Origin: Rhodamnia argentea
Lineage: Eukaryota > Streptophyta > Magnoliopsida > Myrtales > Myrtaceae
Direction: 5' to 3'
Length of the DNA: 64,000 nt
NCBI RefSeq assembly: GCF_020921035.1
Contig: NC_063156.1
Span: 23,422,283 to 23,486,282 of the forward strand
The notes below the pieces were generated by a model. The model did no database searches. It was not told where the DNA came from and saw only the letters and a list, made by a program, of their open reading frames with translations. This document shows, piece by piece, positions 25,017 to 34,948 of the stretch. Made by a program: the position numbers and the translations under genes. Each line of letters begins with the position of its first letter. The stretch's first letter is position 1.

Positions 25017-25568
25017 TCAGTCAGACTCGACGGACTCCACCTTGGGGCCTGATTCAGAAAGCATTAAAAGAGAGTTTCAGTGAGTCAGGGAAAGAGAGCG
25101 TCCACTCTACTCTATGGACAATGCAAACATTGAAGCCCGATTGATCAAAGCTCGTATTAGAAAGCTCCTTAACCAACTCGACCCAACAACAACCACTCAA
25201 TCCAAAACCAAACAATCCCTAGGGCACAGAAACATAGTCAAAGAGACAGAAAGAGAGGGGGAGGGTTTAGGGACGGGACCATGGAGGGAAGGATGGCGGC
25301 CGTCCTTGCCCCAGCCGATGCCGCGGGTGGATTCGAGGTACTGGCGGACGAGGTGGCGGCATTTCTGGAGGTGGTTGATGCCCTCGATGCGGTAGCACCA
25401 CTTGACGCGGTCGCGGAGGATCTTGGCCTTCTCGATGTCGATCCACTTCTCCCTCACGATGTGCTCCCTCATCTCCAGCATCGCCACCGGATCCTTGTAC
25501 GGGTTCGCCGCGTCGAAGTCATCCGGCGGCGACTCGTCGAACTCCACCGTCCCCTTCTTTCTCCCCAT
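25017..25568 (-). CDS. NDUFB10: NADH dehydrogenase (complex I) beta subcomplex subunit 10, PDSW type
   Basis: Two exons, 25568-25280 and 25048-25017, give 106 aa, the length I recall for Arabidopsis. The start is ATG at 25568; the preceding codon is GTG. Sequence: MGRKKGTVEFDESPPDDFD, NPYKDPVAMLEMREHIVREK, WCYRIEGINHLQKCRHLV and YLESTRGIGWGKDG match the plant subunit closely. The two Cys (C-x11-C) are kept. It is an accessory subunit of the mitochondrial respiratory complex I membrane arm; there is no obvious cleavable presequence. The intron splits the Gly codon of LHGP: donor G|GTCCCG is weak, acceptor ATCAG is good, and the last exon encodes only PKVESVESD. Reading through the donor would keep HGP and add an unrelated tail, so splicing is preferred. 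Confidence 0.93.
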
Positions 25569-25685
25569 CACCGGTCTCTTTCAGCTCTCTGCTCTGCTCT
25601 GTGAGAGTGCTCGCCGGGCGTTGTGTTGTGGAATGGGGACTCGAGCAGCCGAGAGAAGCGCTCCAGGGTGGGTTGGGATCTCCTT

Positions 25686-25734
25686 TGGGCCTTTGATGGG
25701 CCAAGAGGTTTGCAGTGGTTCATTAATATGGGCC
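25686..25734 (-). promoter_or_regulatory. Three site II (TGGGCC) motifs upstream of NDUFB10
   Basis: TGGGCC at 25686-25691, 25697-25702 and 25729-25734, 120-170 bp upstream of the start codon. Site II elements (TGGGCY), bound by TCP factors, are known for plant respiratory-chain genes such as cytochrome c. The motifs are seen; their use here is inferred. Confidence 0.65.
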
Positions 25735-25862
25735 CTTCCTTGTCTGGCCTTGGGGCCAGATGGCCGTCAAACTTCGTCATTTAAGGTAACGGCCTAGCGG
25801 TAATAGGGTTATCTGTTTTCCACCATTTTTTTTTTTTGGTCGAAGTTTTCCACGAGCTCACG

Positions 25863-26539
25863 TAAGGGTGATCGGTTCCTGATTTGGTCCGATCCCACTC
25901 AAGAATCGGAACCCGGACTGTCGGTCCGGTCCGGTTCCCGGGCGGTGGAATGGAACAAGTCGAATTGAAAGTTTACAACTTCACCTCTTTGGTTTGTCAA
26001 ATCTTGATAGAGAGCAAAGCACAAAAGCATGATGGATTCATATATAGGGAGGACTTGCAGCAACTAAATGCAAGCAGAGAACAAAAGCCTGATGATGGTT
26101 GAAGACTTGAAGTCGCAGATTAATATCGCGAGGAGAAAAGAATTGGGCAGAAGACGGAGAGAAAGAAAAAGATTCTTTTATGAGACAAAGCTTCAAACTT
26201 TGCATTACCAATGGCGTTTCACCAGAAAAATATCCGTGCCCAGAAAGTCTTTCTCCCTCAGGAATAATACAGAGCGGCCAAAAAGAGACCGAGCTTGACC
26301 TATGGAGTTGAAACTTCAGGTCTCAGTTCGAGTCAGAAGGGAGAGAGCAATAGAGAAGCTTGAAATCTCTTCCGAGGAATTGCTTCAGAGCAAAGAGCAA
26401 CGAAGTGACGATTCTCTACCTCACTTCTTGCTCGGAATATTATTCGGGAAGGTGGACGCGGAACTGAAATGATGGAGAAATAGAATCTCCTCCATAACAA
26501 TCCCCACCCTGTCTCTCTTTGGTCTGGAAAACTCGAGCA

Positions 26540-26577
<38 letters not shown>

Positions 26578-26879
26578 CAACGAAAATTTTAACGGGCCAA
26601 AAAATGGTGGACAGCTAACCGGGCTCTTATTGCGACTAGAGCTCTCATATTTGTCTACCTGAAATTGTGGGAGATTAGCAACTGAGGTCAGTGATGAAGG
26701 GCGAGAAGCGGTAGATAATTGTGTTCATATTTAAAAAATAAAAAATAAATTAATCGGTCCAGTCATGTATTGCCTAGGACCAGGAATCGGATTGCCGCCC
26801 TGCGGAACCGAAAACCGGACCACCGGTCCGGTCCGGTCGAGCGATTCCCGGTTCGATCGGTCCATCTTGGTTACCCCTA
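25863..26879. mobile_element. hAT-like non-autonomous element
   Basis: Ends are inverted: left TAAGGGTGATCGGTTCC..., right ...GGTCCATCTTGGTTACCCCTA. Each subterminal region carries 'ccggtccggtccggt' motifs. Flanking 8-mers agctcacg (25855-25862) and agttcacc (26880-26887) match at 6 of 8 positions, the hAT target-duplication length. The roughly 700-bp interior includes (GA)n at 26538-26572 and encodes no recognisable transposase. It lies about 300 bp upstream of the NDUFB10 start. Confidence 0.6.
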
Positions 26880-26929
26880 AGTTCACCAGTTAGCGAATCT
26901 CTGCTATGGAGAGACTTTCTTTTTTTTTC

Positions 26930-27300
26930 CCCCTTTCTTTTTACGGGCAAGGGTGTCGAGGCCTCACCGGTGTCCTACGACTTCCGCCGGCCCTCAACAA
27001 GGTCTAGTGATGTCCCACGGGAGACAAAAGGAAAAAAAAAGAAAATTTTGTTAGAAAAATAAAAAAATTATGAATATCCATGTCAGCGTCGGACATGCCA
27101 CATAAAATGGCCGATGTTGACTAGATCGCCACATCGACGACAACCAACCCAAATTGGTTGGAATGACTAAATTGGCAAATTGTCAAAAAGTTTATGATTA
27201 AATTGTAATATCTCAAAAAATTTAGAACTAAACTGGTATAATTGAAAGGTTTACGACTCAATTGATCGCTATACAATAAATTAGGCTTAAATCCCTAAAA
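26930..27300. mobile_element. Family A element, right half
   Basis: GC-rich core with 'gggcaagggtgtcgaggcct' and 'cctcaacaaggtc', then 'atccatgtcagcgtcggaca', 'ggccgatgttgactagatcg' and the right arm 'aattggcaaattgtcaaaaa', 'atttagaactaaactggtat', 'ttgaaaggtttacgactcaa'. The left arm is missing. Confidence 0.6.
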
Positions 27301-27785
27301 GAATCCCTAACTTTATGTCCAATCCTAATTTTACCTCGGACTTTTGTTTTGTTTAAGATGAAAATCACCACTTTTTCTCTAGTGTCAAATTTGCCTCATT
27401 ATCCCTTTGTCCAAAAAATTATCGTTAGTCGTCTCTAATTTTCATATGCTAGGATTGTTTCATTTTAGAGATAATTTCACATGTCACTTTGCTTATGTGG
27501 ATTTTTTTATCTATGTGGAAATACCAAGACAAGTTAGGATTGGACCACATAGGTACATTTGAGAATAGATTGAAAGTAGGTGATTTATTTTGGACAAAAA
27601 AAATTCAAGGCAGATTTAAGACTGTAACTAAAGTTTTAGATTTTTTTTCGTAGACAAAAAAAAAAAAAAGAGTTTGGGATAGATTTGAGATCAGACCTTA
27701 AGTTTGGTATTTTTTTAAGACAACAAAAATTTGGGGCAGAATTAAAATTAGACCTAAAAGTTGAGATATTTTTAGGGAATTAGTC
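27300..27785. mobile_element. Inverted-repeat element with 'aatccctaa' ends
   Basis: Left 'aaatccctaaaagaatccct' with 'tccaatcctaattttacctc'; right 'aattaaaattagacctaaaa' and 'gatatttttagggaattagt' is its reverse complement in imperfect form. No coding capacity. The element directly abuts the family A copy on its left, so nested or serial insertion is likely. Confidence 0.5.
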
Positions 27786-27937
27786 CTAATAGATTACAGG
27801 CTTTTTGGGCAATTATTTCAAAGGAATGTGTAACATATCACCGGAGGGTCTACGTTAATGAACAAGCCCCTTGTGCACTTGTGCAGTGACATCAACCTCA
27901 TCATATCCCTGTTCATCTTCACCACAAAATGATTTAA

Positions 27938-28440
27938 AAAAAGGGATAATTACTATCAAAAACTCCAAATTGGCACACTGATGACAAATTTATTTCAAAA
28001 TATTTTTTGACCATAAAAAATTCCAAACTGGTACACCCGTGATAAATTTACTCAAAACTATTTTTTTAACCCCCAAACTCCAAACCGATAAACCCGTGAA
28101 AAATTTACCAAAAACTATTTTTTTACCATAAAAAAACCTAAACTATTATATATGGGGCAAATTTATCCTCTGTTAATTTTCGTTAAATTGAGTTAATATC
28201 ATAAAAAATCACAAACCGATACGCCTATAATAAACAAAGGATAAAAATCCTAAACCAACACACCTATTAATTGGTACGTGTCATCCAACTTAGCAATTTG
28301 ACGATAAAATTTAACGAAAACTAATGGAAGGTAAATTTGTCACAAGTGTACCAGTTTGAGATTTTTGGTGCTAAAAGAATTTATCACAAAAGTGTACTAG
28401 TTTGGGATTTTTTTGTGGTATTAACCCTTAAAAAAATATT
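27938..28440. mobile_element. Family B inverted-repeat element, well preserved copy
   Basis: Left half repeats 'ttccaaactggtacaccc' and 'gtgataaatttactcaaaac' about three times. The right half carries the complement: 'cacaagtgtaccagtttgag' and 'aaaagtgtactagtttggga'. The centre has 'cgttaaattgagttaatatc'. Internal tandem subrepeats plus inverted halves point to a foldback-type non-autonomous element. Confidence 0.6.
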
Positions 28441-28583
28441 CATAACTCGATATGCTAATTTAGTTATTGACCGTGTGATATTTGTGGACTCTTCTAAAAG
28501 CTTGCATGCCTGAAGGCATGCGGGATTTAATATTCTTTTTTTTTTGTCAAAAATTTAATATTCATATATTGTAACACTGTCTT

Positions 28584-28617
28584 ATTCCAATATATATATA
28601 TATATATATATTGGAAT
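28584..28617. repeat. Perfect palindrome with (TA)n centre
   Basis: ATTCCAA, then ten TA units, then TTGGAAT: a 34-bp perfect inverted repeat that could extrude as a cruciform. It directly precedes a promoter/leader-like stretch. Confidence 0.85.
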
Positions 28618-29563
28618 ATCTCTGTCGCTTACGACATCCACTCCCAAACTCTTAGGCACGCCTCTCGCAGCCTCGCTTGGGACGCTCGTCGCTCACTCTG
28701 AGTCGCGTTCACTCTCAGACCCTCTTTCATTGGACATTTGAAGAAAAGCGTCATTTTTTGAGGTACTATTTCGTTTCTCGCTCCTTAAAGTTTCGGCCTT
28801 TCGGGTTCTTTTAATTTGGCGTTCGCATTTGAGTTCTCTTTTTTCGTTCTCCGCTTGGTCGGTTGCATCGAGCTCAATGGCTCCTTATTGTCGATTAGGT
28901 TTTGAGTTTTTTTTTTCTTGGGGTACTTTGCTGTCACTTGTTGGAGTTTCAAATCTGCGACTGTTTATGGTTCGATGTTTTGCACTTTTTTAGGACATGA
29001 AAACCTTAATCTGTGCTGGATGATGGACATTATGGATGTTCGTTTAATTTGATGTTTCTCTATGTTACTTCTCTTGGGTTTGTAATTGCATCTTAATACA
29101 TTTTCTTGTTCCTATGTCTTCATTAGTTAGGTAGTTCTCATGTCTTTAATGCTTAGTCTGTTGCCTATGTAATAGTTCCTCTATATAGAGAGGAGAATTC
29201 TCAATTTTAAGGCCAACAATGATTTGACAATATGAATATATGAGATTCGCCTTTGTTTAGCAAATATCTATCCTCGGTTTCTTTACCCTCCGTTGGTGTT
29301 TATCCTTTTTGCCTTAGTAGTGAGTTTTCCTATCTCGAAGTCCTTTAATCTTTGCGGGTGGCTTGTCCTTCGAGCCTTGATGGTGAATTTTGTTAATCCC
29401 ATCTTTATCCTCGATTGGCGGTGCATCATTTATGCCTCGATGGTGATTGTATTCTATCTTGCATTTGCATTCATCCATCGACATCCAACTCACGCACTCT
29501 GACCTATCCATACTTCCTTCGAACATCACTGAAAACCCACATTCGCCCATCCCACGCACGCTC
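28618..29563 (+). other. Leader-like orphan sequence (possible 5'UTR exon and intron)
   Basis: 28620-28766 is C/T-rich like a plant 5'UTR, ends 'tttttgag' and is followed by GTACTATTTCG, a plausible donor, and then T-rich intron-like sequence. No coding exon follows; a family D transposon relic and repeats begin at 29.56 kb. It may be the detached promoter and first non-coding exon of a broken gene, or a non-coding transcript. The 69-codon frame at 29293-29502 has no motif. Inference only. Confidence 0.3.
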
Positions 29564-29745
29564 CAATTGATGGGAATAATTAGCCAATAAAAGTATTTTC
29601 ATTATCGATGACGATTTATGTCTAATATTTTCGCGGACGATGGAATTTTTTCTTTCACTCATTTTTATAACGATGGAAGCAATTATTTTTGAAAAAATAT
29701 TTTTTAAACATTAAATTTTCAATAAAACAAACGGACCCTAACGGG
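29564..29745. mobile_element. Degraded family D MITE
   Basis: 'aagtattttcattatcgatg', 'cgatttatgtctaatatttt' and the end 'caataaaacaaacggaccct' mirror the element at 18301-18534 in the same order. The left terminus is lost. Confidence 0.5.
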
Positions 29746-30900
29746 AAAAAAAAAAAAACAATTTGTCCCTATCGATTATTTATTTGTTCGGATTTTCGGT
29801 CGCAAGGACGTTACTATTTCTGATGAGGACATTACGAGGACAGTAGGGTCCACTCCCTAATGAAAAGGAAATTGGTGACTGCACTTTTCTCGGCTACAAA
29901 TCACTTTTCTTCAATGTTTTTTCTGGGCCATGGCCGAAATCACTTATTGGCATTGATAAAATGATTTAGCCATTGGGAGGTGGGTCCCATTATAAATTTT
30001 AAGAGCTTAATCTTTAGTTAGACTCAACAGCAGAGAGAGATCTTCCTCTTGTCTATGCTCTTGTATGTTTATCCAAACAATTAGTCTCTTTTTAGGCACC
30101 TGAGAGAGTTCGCTTCTCCAACTTAATTTTTCTCCCTTTAGTTTTCGTTTCCAAATGTCCATCTAAAGCCTACAAAAACTCGCCCTTATAGCGACTTTGT
30201 AATTACATTTGGTTTTTTTTTTTTTGCGGTAATGTCGAGATAGTCATGAGAAAATCGAAGGGACCACCGCCGAACAAAGGAAGATAACTCGTGATTTCGA
30301 TGTTAAATATTTCGTGATATGATCGATGCGGTTTACATATTTGATATCTCTATTGGATTGAGTCTCTACATAAGGGGAACTTTTAATGGGGCCCGAAGTT
30401 GTTTCTCTCCACATGTTTTGTCGATCTCAGCTCGAAACCTAGAACCCATTCTGACAATGTTCCTTTGCATTTCGAAAAACTAGCCCTGCCTTGAATTAAA
30501 CTTTCTATTGTTGTCATTTCGAGCAGATTCTCTTTTCTTGTTTTCTTTTTCCCACTTGTTAAATTCTCTAAAGGGGGGGGGGATTACATTAGAAAGAACT
30601 GTTGATCCAATTACACCTTCCGTCCGATAGACGGAATGTTAAGAGAAATGGTCCATGATTGCTACAAACTTTTTATTATCTTAAGAGAAGACATCACTTT
30701 CCTCAATACCTCCAACTTGCAACCCCATGACCTTCGTCCTGACAAATAGACCGACCCTCCCTCCAACGCTCCTTTTGTCCATTACCCAAAAAAATTGAAG
30801 AATTAGAAACCACATGACTAGTTTGGTCCAAACACAACACAAATATCTCTCCTAGGAAACGGAGGGCCATAAAGCAATCACATGACCAACCTCAGTTGTT
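29746..30900. other. Intergenic, upstream of RBCS
   Basis: No gene recognised. A G run (30574-30583) and T runs are present. Sequence from about 30830 grades into the RBCS promoter. Confidence 0.5.
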
Positions 30901-30914
30901 CTCAGCCATGTCGA

Positions 30915-30946
30915 GATAAGGTTGTGGGCCCCTTTGTCCACGTGGC
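30915..30946 (+). promoter_or_regulatory. I-box and G-box of the RBCS promoter
   Basis: GATAAGG (I-box, 30915-30921) and CACGTGGC (G-box, 30939-30946), 17 bp apart and about 300 bp before the start codon. This paired module is a classic light-responsive unit of dicot rbcS promoters (bZIP and GATA/MYB-type binding). Confidence 0.85.
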
Positions 30947-31143
30947 GAGGTGACATGGGTTCCTAGAGATGAGGCATTTCATCTGGGCTCCTCTAATTGC
31001 CTTTTTGCCTCGAGAGTCACACCACTCACGAGATCAACGGCCGCGAATGGCTCGAGACACCCCTGTAAATGGAATGTACACCGTAGGATGCTCATCTGGA
31101 GGAGCCAATGAGGAGTGCCTCCGGCGGTGAGCTCAATAATGGG

Positions 31144-31152
31144 TTTATTTAA
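31144..31152 (+). promoter_or_regulatory. TATA-like box of RBCS
   Basis: TTTATTTAA about 95 bp before the ATG; CCAAT lies upstream at 31105-31109. The leader ends in a (GA)n tract just before the ATG. Confidence 0.5.
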
Positions 31153-31243
31153 GGGAAAGAGCGTGCGTTGATTGGCTCCCTCACCCAAGTAAGGCTTAAC
31201 GGCGTTGGTGCAAGAAAACAAATCGCGAGAGAGAGAGAGAGAG

Positions 31244-32329
31244 ATGGCCTCGTCGATTGTCTCCTCTGCTGCCATCGCGACCACCGCCGTCAACCGTGCC
31301 TCCCTGGTGCAGGCCAGCATGGTGGTCCCATTCACCGGCCTCAAGTCCGCCTTCCCCACCACCCGCAAGTCCGCCAACATCACTTCCCTCGCCAACAACG
31401 GCAGCAGAGTCCAGTGCATGCAGGTAGGCGGAAATAGAGAGTCGGGCTTTCTGTAAAGATAAAAATTATTAAGATCGGTCCATCAAGTGGCGTAGATGCT
31501 TTGTTGAGACCATTCTCACCAGATCAAAATGTGACCTCTCCTTACGAGTCGCCGGCTCATTCTTTAACATGCATGTGGTTAGAGTTAGTTAGTGGATTAG
31601 ATTGTATCTGGCATATACACACACGACAATGTTGTATTAAAATGACATTTCTTCGACGAGCATTTCGAAAACCCCATCGACGTTCGACACATGGTTTAGT
31701 AAACAAGTCTCATGTGGATCTTAACACTTACGCATGATTTCGACGAACTAGGGTAAGATCCTCATGCAATTAATATTTGAGATTTTGCTGCTTGGCATTG
31801 TGAAGGTGTGGCCACCAATTGGAAAGAAGAAGTTCGAGACTCTCTCCTACCTCCCACCCCTTTCCAGAGAGAAACTCCTCAGGGAAATTGACTACCTCCT
31901 CCGCATGAACTGGATTCCTTGCTTGGAGTTCGAGCTCGAGGTCATCTCCAATCCCAATCTTCTTCATATTGTAACTCCAGTTTCACCATGTCCAAACCTC
32001 GGAAACACGTCGATCCTGGCACATGTTTGAGGGGAGGTATTATGGGATGCAGAGTCTGATGATTTCTGGTTTTTTTTTTTTTTTTTTGGCGATCGCAGAA
32101 GGGATTCGTGTACCGCGACAACCACAAGTCCCCCGGGTACTACGACGGCCGGTACTGGACCATGTGGAAGCTGCCCATGTTCGGGTGCACCGACCCGTTG
32201 CAGGTGCTGAAGGAGCTCGACGAGGCCATCAAGACGTACCCCAAGTCCTTCATCAGGATCATCGGCTTCGACAACAGGCGTCAGGTGCAATGCATTAGCT
32301 TCATCGCCTACAAGCCCCCGTCCTTCTAA
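31244..32329 (+). CDS. RBCS: Ribulose-1,5-bisphosphate carboxylase/oxygenase small subunit, chloroplast precursor
   Basis: Three exons, 31244-31423, 31806-31940 and 32099-32329, encode 181 aa. Residues 1 to about 58 are a Ser/Thr/Ala-rich chloroplast transit peptide with the usual VPFTGLKS block and cleavage expected at VQC|MQ. The mature part has [62 protein letters not shown] and the C-terminus [13 protein letters not shown]. Both introns are phase 0 and at the positions of dicot RBCS genes (after MQ and after FELE). The protein forms the L8S8 Rubisco holoenzyme in the stroma for CO2 fixation. The intron 2 donor is weak (GAG|GTCATC). The I-box/G-box upstream indicates light control. All key residues are present, so it appears functional. 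Confidence 0.97.
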
Positions 32330-32939
32330 GTTCGCCACGCTCCGAACCGTTGGAGCGACCCCCATCCTCCGGATTCGGTTTCATTAGGGGCACCATTTTG
32401 TGTAACTTTGTAGTTTTCGCTGAGTTTTTCCCTCGTGATTTTGCATAAACGTACTTCCTTTGTCGTTCCGCCGAGTTTCGCGATGGAACGGAATGGAAAA
32501 TAACGAGGACGGAGTATTACGCTCGCGCTAGCTCCGAATGTTCACCCCTACGATCCGTTAATAACAATATAAGAGAGCTCTTTCGATTCTTGGGAGTGCT
32601 GGTTTCTTTGGGATTTGACATCTCTTGATTGTTTGATGTCTATATCAATTGCTGTTGATTGAAACGAAGCTCGGATAGAAGAACTTTAGTATGTGAATAA
32701 AGGGTAAGGAGTAAGGGAAACGAGTGGTGGATGCTTGTGCCTCCAGTTATCTATCAGAAAGGGTTGGGAGAGACCGGGTACACGGCATTAACTTCGAATC
32801 TTCAGAAAATTTGCCAATTCAATCCTAAATCCTTTGAAATTTCTGCCATTTTTTTTTTTGGGTCAGAAAAGTAAATTCGTTAGTAAACTCAAAAGTTGGA
32901 GTACAAAAGGCTAGAATTCGAACAAAGTTTCCGAAGGGT
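32330..32939. other. RBCS 3'UTR and spacer
   Basis: The RBCS 3'UTR probably ends within about 250 bp (aataacaatataag near 32560). Near 32818-32860 a short family A-like fragment ('caattcaatcctaaatcctt') is visible. No other gene. Confidence 0.45.
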
Positions 32940-34560
32940 TGAACACCCAATTATAAGGAAGAGAGTTGGTCACCTTGTCGGAGACCCCGAGAAGGTTGAA
33001 AGCAGGGCAGTGGTTCGCCGTTAAACTTTATGCTGAGAGAAGCAGTGGTTACGCATTGTTTGGGACTTTAGGGATGAGTGTGACTTGCGTTTTGTTTAGT
33101 TCTGGATGTATTTTCCCTTTTTCGAAGAACTGCCTCACTTCCTTCAGGATCGTTGGCCATAGAACTTCCCAGTTGGATCGGTAAAAAAAACAACCCGTTT
33201 AAGCCATCCGGTCCAGGAGCTCTCGGGGCACCAACCTGGTGAGTAGCTTCATGGATCTCCTGAACCGTAACTTCAGCAAGTAGGGCTTCATATATTTCCC
33301 CTCCAACCACATCGGGGCATTGGCTAGCCACCGGCTCAAAGTTTCGAGGCCCCGCCGAAGTATAAAGTTCTTGGAAGTGGTTGATTGTCAGGGTTTTCAA
33401 CTACTTCTCATCTCCGATCCACTGGTTAGTTTGGTTTTTCAACATAGATATTCGAATTCTTTGCCTTCTCTGGATAGTGGTTGCATGGAAAAATTCAGTG
33501 TTCCTATCTCCCCATTTCAGCCATTTAATTCTAGATCTTATCCCACACCAAAACATCTCTTCCTGTCTCCATTTCTTCTCAATCTCCCTTTTCAGGTTTT
33601 GTTCTCTTTCCTTTTGAAAGCAACAGGTTGGGGAGCTTGTCAGATTCTGCAATTCTTTCTTCAATAGCGATATCTCCTCGTGTGCGTTGGAAAATTTCTT
33701 ACTCCACTTTACTATGGCTTTTGTAACGATAGAAGCTCAAACTCATCTCTTCAGCTGAGTTCCATGCCTGCTGGACAGTCAATCTAAATGCTTCATCCTC
33801 GACCCAAAAAGCTACAAACCCGATTTTTTTTTTCCTTTCGTTTTGCTGCTTTTCGGTCAAGTGACAGTAATTTTGGACAATGATCAGAACCAACTGCTGG
33901 GAGGGCAAAGGCTTCCGCTAATGGGAAAGTAGTTCTCCATTCCATAGTGCAAAGGACTCTGTCTAACCTTTCTTTAACAAAATCTGCCCCTTCTCCATTA
34001 TTTGCCCACGTGAAAAAGCACAACCTTTGCTTTCCAAATCCATCAACGCACAAGAGCTTAGGAATTTCCTAAAAGAGTCGAGTCGATAGTTATCAGCCAT
34101 TCTCCGTCCTACTTTTTCCCGATGGCAGAGGATCTCATTAAAAGCGCCCAAACAAGTCCACGCGGAGTGAATTATGCCCGCTAATGTTATGTAGCTCATC
34201 CCATAGTCGAACTCGTCCCTGAAAAGCAGGACGAGCATGCAAAAAGGGAGTTCTCATAAATTGGCAGCTAGCCTCAGCCTCGCGGACAACATCAATGAAA
34301 TTCATAGAATAGGACTCCACTGTAACATAGATTTCCTCATTCCAGAAGATAGCCAAGCCCCTTGGGATACCCACTAGGTTTACCAGAAAGCTGTTTCTAG
34401 ACATTAACCTCTTTTTTATACTCGAGAGTACCTATTCTTGGTTTTTTGTCTCCTTAAGAAATAGGATATTGGGCTTTTCTTGAGCCACTAAGGCTCTTAG
34501 AGCTTGAAACTGTCGGTGGTGTGCTCAACCCTTGACAGTTCCAGCACAAAAACTTCATAT
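32940..34560 (-). pseudogene. Decayed LINE (L1-type non-LTR retrotransposon) ORF2 fragment
   Basis: Read on the minus strand in several frames, the pieces follow the order of plant L1 ORF2. Endonuclease start: MKFLCWNCQGL, then PNILFLKETKNQ, GIPRGLAIFWNEE and LGAFNEILCHREKVGRRMAD, then FTWANNGEGADFVKERLDRV and VGSDHCP. Reverse-transcriptase start: APRAPGPDGLNGLFF, LIPKVPN. Then a jump to PSRGLRQGDQLSSL, so the segment between is deleted, and the YADD catalytic region and 3' end are missing. Frameshifts and stops separate all pieces. A dead, 3'-truncated copy. Confidence 0.88.
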
Positions 34561-34794
34561 GTACCCTTTTGCGCACTTGACGTCTTCTTATGCGACTCTT
34601 CAGGAATTTGGGCCAGAATTGGCTCCCCTAGAAGTACAGGTTCCGAGGCTGGAGTGATGATAACACAATCCAAGAAAAAACCCAAAATTCTTTGACAGCT
34701 AACTACCAAGCATTAGGACGAACACTTGGTGGGCACTCACTCAGCAAAAGAAGTATGAACAAGGAACCACTTGAGGATTGGCGATTTGTCAATG
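34561..34794. other. Spacer beside the LINE relic
   Basis: May contain remnants of the LINE 5' part, but nothing I can assign. Confidence 0.35.
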
Positions 34795-34948
34795 TAGTTC
34801 TTTCAACAAATTATCCAAATAACATGTTCAGGACTAAATTGACAAAACTTCAAAGGATTTAGAACTAAATTGACACAATTAAAAGTTTTTACGACTAAAT
34901 TGACAGCCGTACGATAAGTTTAGGACCTTTTGGACAATTATCCCATGA
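34795..34948. mobile_element. Family A element, right arm only
   Basis: 'caggactaaattgacaaaac', 'ggatttagaactaaattgac', 'ttacgactaaattgacagcc' and 'gtttaggaccttttggacaa' reproduce the right arm of full family A copies. A solo end. Confidence 0.6.
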
